Positions 33,092 through 42,389 of a DNA stretch of 64,000 bases are shown piece after piece; position 1 is the stretch's first letter; each line of letters starts with the position of its first letter. The notes under the pieces are model-generated. The model was not told where the DNA came from. It saw only the letters and a program-made list of their open reading frames with translations, and ran no database searches. The stretch covers positions 158,769,436 to 158,833,435 of the forward strand of contig NC_134087.1 in NCBI RefSeq assembly GCF_000715075.1. The letters are read 5' to 3'. The translations under genes were made by a program, and so were the position numbers. This DNA comes from Nicotiana tabacum. Its lineage: Eukaryota; Streptophyta; Magnoliopsida; Solanales; Solanaceae.

Positions 33092-34762
33092 TGTCACGAC
33101 CTAAACCAATGGGTCGCGACGGGTGCCCAAGTCCAACCTGTCAAACACCCCTAAGCATGCATCTAAGATATAAACCTGAATAACATCTGCTGAATTACGA
33201 GAATAATATACATGAAGGAAACCTGCCCAAAAAGGCATACATACATATACGTGCAACATACGTAGGGCGAGATGACAAGGCTATTATAGACAACTATATA
33301 CCTCAAAATCGGAAGCTGGCAACATACAACCCAACTAGACATACTGTCTATAGACCTATAATAGAAATATAATTGTACAAAGACATGACTGAGCCACATC
33401 ATACCCATATATATACAATCATATCGTACCAAAATAAAAAGCAGCTCCGGATCAAGTGGAGCACACCAACTCTCACTGATCAAGGATCCTAAGAAGGGGG
33501 ACCGTCAGCTTGTCTACCTACACCTGCGGGCATGAAACACAGGCCCCGTGGAATAGTGTGTCAATACGAAAAAATGAACTGAGTATGTAAGGCATGAAAA
33601 TCAGTACGTAAAAGACATAGATGAAACATGGAATAAATAAATCCTTCTGTAAATCTGAATAAGTTTGTAAATTCTGAAACATTTACAATGTCATGCATGT
33701 GTATATAAATGTCACGTCATGCATAGGTATGGGTGTACGTAATATCATATACATATATATATATATATAGTATATAACGCCATCTGGTCATGGGTCAATG
33801 AACGTATATAAATAAATGAAATGCATGAAAAATATTTAATAATCTCAATAATCCTTCCGGATAAACTTTTTGAATGAAGGGTGGCCTTAACATACCTGGA
33901 GTAGGGAAAACTCCGTATAATATACTTGAAGATTGCACTGTACTCTTTTGTAATCGCAAAATTTTGAAGAAATTACGCTTCTGTTCCTTGAAGTATTTTG
34001 GACGAAAATAAACTTTTGCTTTTTGAAGCAATTTGAGCTAACTAATCTTCTGCTTTTTTGATGTTTTTGAACGAAATTAGCTTCTGCTTCTTTGAAGTTT
34101 TTTGAAAGATATTAGCTTCTGCTTCTTTGAAGTTTTTGAACAATTAGGCTTCTTCTCCTTGAAGACTTTGAACTAGGAAAGATGGAAGAGTATATCTTTT
34201 GGATTGGAATTTTCACGATTTTGGTTCTATTTTTGTCCAAAATTAATGGAACAAGACCATTGTTCTTATTCAATTCCAATAACTCCTAAAGAGCCACCTA
34301 GGACTACATGACTACTTAGTCATTTCTAGATTTGTGACTTCTTTCCACGTTTTAGGTATGTAATTTATTAATTTCTATCCACTTATTAGTTAACTGGGTA
34401 ATGTCACATTACCCGGTAATTAACCAATTATGCGTATAATTAAGTATTATCTCAAATTACCTAAAAGTACTACTCATTTTTAATATACTTTATACATCAT
34501 ATTATCACGGCCATATAGTACCTTGTATGGTACTAATCCATAATTATTGGGCATTATTGTTCGACCCGTATTTTATCCCAAATTGGCCACTTTCAACGAA
34601 ACTTGTTTCTTTAATTTGTGTACCCTTAATCTTTCATGATACTTATTTCTCACTTGTTATAATTAGTGTAAATACATTAACCTAAATATAATCTCACTCC
34701 CCCAGTCTGCATTAATAAACTGAAGACGAAACTTTTAAGTTTCGGAAACGTGAGATGTAACA
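33092..34762 (-). repeat. Gyp7 5' LTR (1671 bp)
   Basis: Same termini as the 3' LTR. Relative to it, about 150 bp is lost near 33750 (replaced by a short (AT)n) and about 125 bp near 33874. By eye it is about nine-tenths identical to the 3' LTR elsewhere, so the insertion is not recent. Confidence 0.9.
33975..34175 (-). repeat. Second copy of the 34-bp tandem array (Gyp7 5' LTR)
   Basis: Same units as at 27120-27295, starting CTTCTGCTTTTTTGATG or CTTCTGCTTCTTTGAAG, five in number. Confidence 0.82.
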
Positions 34763-35369
34763 GTTCCTTACGGATGTGTATTGATTATAGACAGTTGAAT
34801 AAGGTGACAATCAAGAATAAGTACCCTCTCCTGAGAATTGATGATTTATTTTATCAGTTGTAAGGTGCCAAGTATTTTTCAAAGACTTGAGGTCCGGGTA
34901 CTATCAGGTAAGGGCAAAAGAGGAAGATATTCCGAAGACGACATTTAGGGCCAGATACGGACACTTTGAGTTTTGTGTTATGTCATTTGGTTTGACCAAT
35001 TCCTCAGAAGTATTCATGGATTTGATGAACCGTGTGTTATGGCCCTTTTTAGATCTATTCGTAATTATATTTATCAACGATATATTGGTGTATTCTCGTT
35101 CAAAGGCTGAGCATGCAGATCATCTATGTACTATGCTCAGAGTTCTACAAAAAGGGAAGTTGTATGCAAAATTCTCGAAGTGTGTATTCTGGTTGAACAC
35201 TGTAGCTTTCCTTGGGCATATCATTTCAGGTGAAGGCATTCGGGTGGATACACAAAAGATTGAGGCAGTAAAGACTTGGCCTAGACCCACAACACCAATG
35301 GAGGTTGGTAGCCTTCTCGGTTTGGCAGGCTATTACAAAAGATTTGTACAGGGATTTTCTTCCCTTTAG
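34763..35369 (+). pseudogene. Gyp6 reverse transcriptase (continued after Gyp7)
   Basis: Starts at the right GTTCC copy and continues [19 protein letters not shown], then [40 protein letters not shown] and the catalytic box as [11 protein letters not shown]. The first Asp of F/Y-I-D-D is Asn here, which would abolish catalysis. A stop at 34861-34863 and a shift near 34885 also break it. It ends in [20 protein letters not shown] and [14 protein letters not shown], where a one-base deletion at about 35365 shifts frame. Confidence 0.9.
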
Positions 35370-36108
35370 CACCTTTGACAAAGTTGACTTAGAAGGGAGC
35401 AAAGTTTCATGGACTGACGCATGTGAACGGAGTTTCCCAGTATTGAAGGACATATTAACTTCAGCACCAGTTCTAACGCTCCTAGAAGGGACTGATAGTT
35501 ATGTTATCTATTGTGATGCTTCAGGCATTGAGCTGGGTTATGTGTTAATGAATCATGGTAAGTTTGTAGCTTATGCTTCTAGACAACTAAGAAAGCACGA
35601 GAAGAATTACCCGACCCATGACTTAGAGTTAGCCATAATGATTCATGCACTAAAGATGTGGAGGCAGTACTTGTATGACATTCATGTTGATATCTATACG
35701 GACCATAAGAGCCTCCAGTATATCTTCAGGCCAAAGGAATTGAATTTACGTCATAGAAAATGGTTGGAGCTACTTAAAGACTATGATGTTGATATTTTAT
35801 ACCATTTGGGGAAGGCGAACGCGGTAGCCGATGCCCTCAGCCGTAGATCAATGGGTAGCCTATCATATTTACAGCCAGAGAAGAGGGAAATAGCCCATAA
35901 GATTCATCAACTAGCTAGTTTTGGAGTTCGATTACTAGACTCAGGTGATATTGGAATTACTATTCAGGATACAATAACATCCTCGTTAGTAGCTGAAGTG
36001 AAGCAATGCCAGTACGAGGATCCTGTGTTAGTTCATTATAGGGATACCACCTCTCAGAAAGAGAAGACACCGTTTGAGATTACAGTATATGCAGTCCTCA
36101 GAGATTGA
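35370..36108 (+). pseudogene. Gyp6 RNase H and tether
   Basis: In the frame open over 35305-36108: [40 protein letters not shown] (Asp), THDLELAIMIHALKMW (Glu), DIYTDHKSLQYIFR (Asp) and [20 protein letters not shown], then [17 protein letters not shown]. All catalytic residues are visible. This is the best preserved Gyp6 domain. It ends in TGA at 36106-36108. Confidence 0.88.
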
Positions 36109-36977
36109 GGACTATTATGTGTCCCTAATGTTGCAGGGCCGCGTTAGTAGGTTATGGGGGAAACTCACTATTCTCGTTATTCTATCCATTCGGGAGCGAC
36201 AAAGATGTATTATGATATCAAAGAAGTATATTGCTGGGATGGAATGAAAAAGTATATACCAGAGTTTGTTGCTCAGTGTCCTAACTGACAGCAAGTCAAG
36301 ATTGAGCATCAGAGACCTGGTGGGTTATTGCAGGCTATGGAGATTCGGACTTGGAAATGGGAAATAATCAATATGAATTTCATCGTAGGCTTACCTCGTA
36401 CCTAGCATAAGTTCGATTTGATATGGGTGATTGTTGATAGGCTTACAAAGTCACCCCATTTTCTGCCCGTTAGGACTACATATTCCTCAAAGGGTTATTC
36501 AAGGCTTTATATTAAGGAGATAGTACGACTGCATGGTGTCCGTGTATCTTTTCTCTAGGATAGAGGAGCTCAATTTATAGCTTACTTCTAGAGGTCCTTC
36601 CAAAAAGGATTAGGGACTTAAGTAAGTCTTAGTACAACATTACATCCCAGACAGACGGACAGGATGAGCGTACTATTCATACACTTGAGGATATGTTACG
36701 AGCTTGTGTGATAGACTTCAAAGGTAGCTGGGATGATCATCTGCCGCTTATTGAATTCGCATATAATAATAGCTACCATTCCAGTATTCAGATGGCTCCA
36801 TACGAAGCTCTTTGCATACGAAACTGTAGGTCGCCTATGGGGTGGTTTGATGTTGGGAAAACTACGTTAGTAGGACCAGAATTGGTACAGCAGGCCATCG
36901 AGAAAATTAAGCTTATACAGGAAAGGCTATTAGCAGCTCATAGCTGTCAGAAGTCTTATGTGGATAATCAACGGTGA
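36109..36977 (+). pseudogene. Gyp6 integrase
   Basis: H2C2 region at about 36165-36310 with stops (CPN then TGA). Core: FIVGLPRT, a stop, HKFDLIWVIVDRLTKSPHFL, LYIKEIVRLHGV and DRGAQFIAYF, with TAG or TAA codons between. A shift near 36650 leads to DMLRACVIDFKGSWDDHLPL, YNNSYHSSIQMAPYEAL and NCRSPMGWFDVG. Conserved Asp and Glu positions can be traced but not in one frame. Confidence 0.86.
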
Positions 36978-37642
36978 GACTTGGAATTTTAGTTTGATGA
37001 TTGGGTATTCCTAAAGGTTCACCGATGAAAGGTGTTATAAGGTTTGGGAAAAAAAGGAAAACTTAGCCCTCGGTATATTGGACCATATAGGATCATACGC
37101 AAGGTAGTCCAGGTAGCATATGAGTTGGACTTGCCTTCTGACTTGGAGTCTGTACATCCAGTCTTTCATGTGTCTATGCTCCATAAATGTAGCGGAGATC
37201 CTTCCAGAATTATGTCGGCTGACGACGTTCAGGTCACAGAGCAGCTATCATATGAAGAAACTCCTATTGCTATACTAGGCAAGCAAGTTCAGAGATTGAG
37301 AACTAAAGACGTAGCTTCGATGAAAGTACTTTGGAGGAACAACAATGTGGAAGAAATGGCTTGGGAGGCCGAAGAAGATATGAAGTCTAGATATCCTACT
37401 TATTTCCTTCTCCAGACAAGGGTCCAACTGAGACATCATAACCTTAAGGTATGTGTACAAATTCTTGTGTTAGTTATTATCATTGGTCGTGTAAGGCCAT
37501 TGTCATTATTGATGATTGTGGTCCTATGTGGCATTGAATTATTAAGCTTCTATAGGGAGAGTTGGTAGTAGTATTGTTACAAAGGCGACTCTACCAAAGT
37601 TATATAGATCCCAAGGAATTAAACATTCGAGGACAAATGTTT
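36978..37642 (+). pseudogene. Gyp6 integrase C-terminus and chromodomain
   Basis: The open frame from 37044 starts [20 protein letters not shown] and runs through [20 protein letters not shown] and LSYEETPIAILGKQVQRLRT to the chromodomain core KDVASMKVLWRNNNVEEMAW, EAEEDMKSRYPTYF. It then continues past the usual end to 37568 because the pol stop is lost. A one-base shift just before 37044 separates it from the upstream KGVIRF part. Confidence 0.85.
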
Positions 37643-37656
37643 CTAAGGGGGAAGGA
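37643..37656 (+). other. Gyp6 polypurine tract
   Basis: CTAAGGGGGAAGGA directly before the LTR start TGTTACATCTCGCG. Confidence 0.85.
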
Positions 37657-38832
37657 TGTTACATCTCGCGTTTTCGTACGTTAAAAGTTTCGTCTTCAGT
37701 TAGTTGACATAGACTCGGGGATGAGATTATCTCGAGGTTAATGTATTTATGCTATTTATAACAAACGATAAGTAAGTGTCATGAAGGATAAAGGGTACAC
37801 AAATTAAAGAAAACGAGTTTTATGGAAGGTTGCCGATTTGGGATAAAATACGGGTTGAGCGATAGTACCCGCTATTCATGGACTAGTACCATACAAGGTA
37901 CCATATGACCGTGATAGTATGATGTATAAAGTATATTAAAAATTAGTAGTATTTTTAGGTAATTTGAGATAAATCTTAATTATTCGGGTAATTGGTTAAT
38001 TATCGGGAAACAAGACCTAGTTAATTATTAAATTATGAGATAAGATTAATCCCTCCTAGAAATGTGGCAGAAACCCACAAACTAAGAGAATGACTCTTAG
38101 TCGTTTTATCATTGGGGATATCTTCTAAGGTTAATAGGAATTTAATAAGTAAGACTTACTGCAAGTCTTGTTTCCATTTTCATTTTGGATAGCAATCAGA
38201 ATATCTTTGTACTTCAAGAACAGAAGCTAAACTCAATCCATAAATGTCACGACCCCAACCCCGGTCATGATGGCGCCCAACACACTGCTAGGCAAGCCCG
38301 ACCATTCAACAATATTATCCCAAATTCTTATTCAGATTATAGATAAATATCACTGAGAATTTACTAAGTCATTACATTCAAGGGTATAATTAATAATAAA
38401 ACCTGCGGAAGTTCAATTAAAATACCACACTATAGCCCAATAGAATCCGGTGTCACGAATATGAGCCTCTAATACAGAATATCCACCTATTACAAGTCTG
38501 TCTAGGAAAAATGCGGAATAAAAGATAGAGATAGAGGGAAGAGATCAAGGCTGCGAACGCCATGCAACTACCTCAATACCCCCGGATACTACTGCTCAGC
38601 TAACAAATCCTCACTCAGCCTATGGTGTACCTGGCTCTGCACGCAAGGTGCAAGGAGTTATGTGAGTACTCCGACCAAGTGAGTAATAAACATAAATAAA
38701 GGGTTAGAATAAGAAATAGTGGAAAAATACAAAGTAAACTATGACTGGCAGTTTAGAACAACAATTAGTGAAGCAACAAGTCAATTAAATCAGAGTACCA
38801 ATTACTGAGACAGGTATAACAGATAAAAACAA

Positions 38833-38906
38833 ATGCATGAGTGCAATGCAATGCATATGATGGTACACTCTATGCATGAGTGCAATGCAATGCATATGAT
38901 GGTACT
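38833..38906. repeat. Direct tandem duplication of about 39 bp in LTR8
   Basis: Two copies of ATGCATGAGTGCAATGCAAT followed by GCATATGATGGTAC, the second starting at about 38872. Confidence 0.92.
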
Positions 38907-39049
38907 TTCTAGTACCCACTGCGGCATGCAGCCCGAGCCATCCATTTTATTTATCGTCGATGACGCTCACTGGGGGTGTGTACAGACTCCGGAGGGGCTC
39001 CTACAGCCCAAGCGCAATATAATGCCATCTCGTGGCATTAAATCTAGGA

Positions 39050-39180
39050 CCTCGGCCTCATATCAATATCAGTATAATCACCCAGGCTCTCGGCCTCAAT
39101 ATCAATGTAATCAACCAGGCCCTTGGCCTCAATATCAATGTAATCAACCAGGCTCTCAGCCTCAATATCAATATAACACT
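39050..39180. repeat. Tandem repeat, about 36-bp unit, four copies, in LTR8
   Basis: Units read GGCCTCAATATCAATGTAAT then CAACCAGGCTCTC, with small changes. Confidence 0.92.
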
Positions 39181-40777
39181 GCTGCGGCACGTAGCCCGAT
39201 CCATGCTCAGTCCAGAAATCATCATAAGCCCCTTGGGCATTTGTAAAACAGTAGTTCTCAACCCGAAATATCATTTAGAAATATCATTTAAGTTTTCAAA
39301 TCTTAGAAAGATGGCTGTGGTTGCAAAACAGTATTTAAAACCTTGGACTGAGATCAAATGATATACATGTATGCGAAAACAGTGATGTCAATCCCTGAAG
39401 GATTCAAATAATTGGCAAGAAGCCCAAATGTAACAATTAAATCCAAGTAAGGATGATTCTCAATTTAGTTCAAATAGAAAACACGGTAAAAATATCTCTC
39501 GGGACGGACCAAGTCACAATCCCCAATGGTGATCTACCCCACGCCCGTTATCCAGCGTGTAAGTCACCTCAATAAAGCGTTACGATGTGAAATTCCGGGG
39601 TTTCAAACCCTCAGGATATCATTAACATCAATTACTCACCTCAAACCGGCTATTTCTTTAATTCGCAATGCCTTTGCCCATGTATGTTAAGGCTATCCCT
39701 TCTTTCTTTTCGGCGTGATTCAAGTCATACAGAAGCAACGAGAAAACGCAAAGTTTTCATGAATGATTTTATTCATAGAAATACTAGGGGTCTCTATGTT
39801 CTTGATTCCCCATGTGACATATTATTATATCTTCTATTCATGGGCCTCAAAATAATACGTAGTTGATAAAGTTTATTCGAAAGTAATATTGAGATTATTA
39901 ACATATTTTCATGCATTTAATTCATCTATAAAGGTATATCAACCCATGACCAGATGGTGTTATATACGCATATTTATATGTATGTATATGTATAAGGAAT
40001 ATGGGAAAAGGTTACGGCGTTATATGCGCACCACCACCCGATCAGTTGGTATATATTGATGGTTTTGCCCAAAGTGGTAGGTGATATGATGGGATGCCCT
40101 CAGAGGCTTGATAATATTATGTACACCTATACCTATGCATTACACGACATTTATATGCACGTGCATGACATTATAAATGTTTCAGAATTTACAAAGATAT
40201 TCAGATTTACAGATGGATTTCTTATTTCCATGTTTCATCTATGTCTAATACGTACTAATATTCATTCCTTACATACTCATTACATTTTTTGTACTGACTC
40301 CCTATTTCACGGGGCCTACGTTTCATGCCCGCAGGCGCAGGTAGGCAAGCTGACGGTCCCCCTTCGTAGGATCCTTGATCAGCGAGAGTTGGCGTGCTTC
40401 ACTTGATCTAGAGCTGCTTTTGATTTTGGTACAATATGCTTGTATATATATATAGTTATGACGTGGCTTAGTCTCGTCTTTGTATAGTTATATTTCTATT
40501 AGAGGTCTGTAGACAGTTATGTACAATTGGATAGTATGTGGCCTTATCGGCTTTCAGTTTTGGGTGTATAGTTGTCTATCGCGGCCTTGTCGGCTCGCCC
40601 ACTGTAATCCGCACATATATGTATATATGTCTGTTGGACAGGTTTTCCTTATGCATATTACTCTCGTAATTTAGCAGATAATATTGATGTTTATATCTTA
40701 GTCACATGCTTAAAGGTGTTCGACAGGTCGGACTCGGGCACTCATCGTGGCCCATCGGTTTGAGTCATGACACTCTT

Positions 40778-41512
40778 GATGGTACTCTGCCCTCTGAAAG
40801 TATTCCAGCAGCCAGATTTGTAGCAATATATTACAACCCTGAAAGTGTCTGAATCCCTGCTTGCACCGATCTAGAGCGCGTTACATCTCAGCTAAGATCA
40901 TGGGGATGATAGTGTAAGTTTGTCCTTCGATGCAATCCATCAAGGTCCTAGTGACCATGGCTATGCGAGTATGAATCATTCCTCCTTTCATTGGAAATAT
41001 CAACAACTTTAAGAAGCCGACAATGAACATATAAACCCGGCGGTGCACCCATCCTAAGGAAGTAATGGCTAGTTAATCATGGTGAAGATGATATGACTTG
41101 CTATGCCTATAACACTCGTAGAGAAACTCAAAAGGGAGGTATGACTTCTTTAGACAGAGCAGTTCATCATTCTTCTTAAAACCCAACATTTTCAGGAAAC
41201 CGTAGGGAGTGCGAATTTCTGGCACCAGTAATCCCGGACTATCCCATGGAAACTTGACGAAACCTCCTATTTTTTCTAGGAGATGAGTCATTTCTATATT
41301 GCCAAATCGGAAAATAGCTCTTTTCTCATCCCATAACATAGTAGTAGCCACGATCAGTTCCCTACTTGGTCGAATGTTCATCAAAGATGGCAGGTCACCC
41401 AGTACTATCCTCACATGATTTTTATCTCAAGGTGAAAGATCTTTCCACTAGTCAAGTAGCAAAGGCAGGATGTACTGGACCATATCAAACCTGGGAATTT
41501 TGTGCATCATTT
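40778..41512 (-). pseudogene. Ogre5 ORF1, N-terminal part
   Basis: A likely Met near 41512 (MHKIPRFDMVQYILPLLLD, then a TAG). The main open frame is 41414-41073: RIVLGDLPSLMNIRPSREL, FGNIEMTHLLEKIGGF, PWDSPGLLVPEIRTPYGFLK, MLGFKKNDELLCLKKSYLPF and EFLYECYRHSKSYHLHHD. Past 41073 to the Gyp6 target site the reading is broken. This protein recurs in Ogre9 (60310-61758). Ogre elements are known for such an ORF of unknown role. The fold looks to me like the plant mobile domain found in MAIN-like proteins, by pattern only. Confidence 0.7.
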
Positions 41513-42371
41513 CTGCAAGCAAATGAAAGTTAGCCCCTGTCCCCCTCTAGATTTGACTACTTTATGCAATAATGATCAATATGTTGGCATATTTTCTCCA
41601 AGTAATGCACATAACATGATAGTTTCCTTTGAGATTATGGAAATCCCATTAGACTTTGGATAAGGTTTATCTAAGTGGGTTGTTACGTCAATAAATCTTT
41701 AGCCCGTACTAGGTTTTTCATGATGCATGTACATTTTAAATTGGAGTTGGATTCTAGAAGGTTCTAAACTGGTACTCCCAAGTGGACAACTTGAGAGGGA
41801 AAGGTATGGTATAGTCTACTGCACTGATGATCGACTAGTCTGCCCCAAATAAGCCTTTATGATTTTAAAAGGGTTATTTCAGGAAAGCGCGGACACTCAT
41901 CAAGCGTCGCTATGTTGATAATTGGCATGAGTAGAGTATGATGCGGAGCATTCTTTATGCAAAAATAATAACACATTGCCAAGTATTTTCATGATAAAAG
42001 TATGTAAAAGCATTAAATAAAATAGCAAAGGTGAACATGTAAAGAAGAGAATGGAAAAGAAAGACAAAAGAGAAAAGTCAGTTTAGCTCATGAAAATGTG
42101 CGAGAACGTAATGAAGCAGGTAGGGAAATAGGGATGAGAGAGTCGTAATATAGCAGTCTTAGACAAGATGAAGGAGATAGAGAGAGGTCATACATGGCAT
42201 AGCAAATAAAGGAGAATAAGGGAAGGGATGTGCATGTCATAGCAATTTAAAAAAGATAAAGGTCAATAAGGGAAGGGATGTGAAAAGGAATATGCATGCA
42301 ATAGCAGTTTAAAACAAATAGAGAAATTAATCCACATAAGTCAAGTTCATTATGGTAAGAGCCTAAGTATA
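41513..42371 (-). other. Ogre5 leader between PBS and ORF1
   Basis: Non-coding. It begins on the minus strand with ATACTTAGGCTCTTACCATA, nearly the same as Ogre9 at 59450 (ATACTTAAGCTCTTACCATA). It contains purine-rich repeats on the plus strand (AATAAGGGAAGGGATGTG twice, at about 42215 and 42267). Nothing else seen. Confidence 0.7.
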
Positions 42372-42389
42372 TCCCCAGCAGAGTCGCCA
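42372..42389 (-). other. Ogre5 primer binding site
   Basis: On the minus strand TGGCGACTCTGCTGGGGA, directly after the LTR end CCAACA. Identical to Ogre9 at 59432-59449. Its complement ends in CCA as a tRNA does; Ogre elements are reported to use tRNA-Arg, which I could not check. Confidence 0.82.

Larger units (their letters stand above)
25945..34762 (-). mobile_element. Gyp7: minus-strand chromovirus, complete in outline, TSD GTTCC
   Basis: On the minus strand: 5' LTR 34762-33092, PBS 33087-33074, gag from 32897, zinc knuckles, protease, RT, RNase H, integrase, chromodomain, purine tract 27891-27879, 3' LTR 27878-25945. Both sides are flanked by GTTCC (25940-25944 and 34763-34767). The pol order is intact and no domain is lost, but frames are broken by stops and shifts. 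It inserted in the RT of Gyp6, a member of its own family, in opposite orientation. Confidence 0.93.
38245..39681 (-). mobile_element. LTR8: truncated LTR fragment of a Gyp1-like family
   Basis: The minus-strand end GGGTCGTGACA lies at 38245. At the other end it stops within a segment (ACTCACCTCAAACCGGCT ... GCCTTTGCC) that corresponds to about 4775-4830 in the Gyp1 LTR. No interior, no second end and no target duplication. About 140 bp of the host LTR (23645-23785 equivalent) is missing, so insertion or a later repair event removed host DNA. Confidence 0.72.
23017..40772 (+). mobile_element. Gyp6: plus-strand chromovirus, internally deleted, hosting Gyp7 and LTR8
   Basis: 5' LTR 23017-24913, PBS 24917-24930, gag 25106 to about 25856, then directly RT (about 25857-25944 and, past Gyp7, from 34763), RNase H, integrase, chromodomain, purine tract and 3' LTR 37657-40772. 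Without Gyp7 and LTR8 the element is about 7.5 kb. Protease, zinc knuckles and the first part of RT are missing through a deletion at the gag/RT junction. TSD CTCTT. Family identical to Gyp7 and LTR11 by LTR sequence. Confidence 0.9.
37657..40772 (+). repeat. Gyp6 3' LTR, interrupted by LTR8
   Basis: 37657-38244 and 39682-40772 together match the 5' LTR, apart from about 140 bp lost at the LTR8 site. Ends GTCATGACA, then the CTCTT duplication. No gene. Confidence 0.88.
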
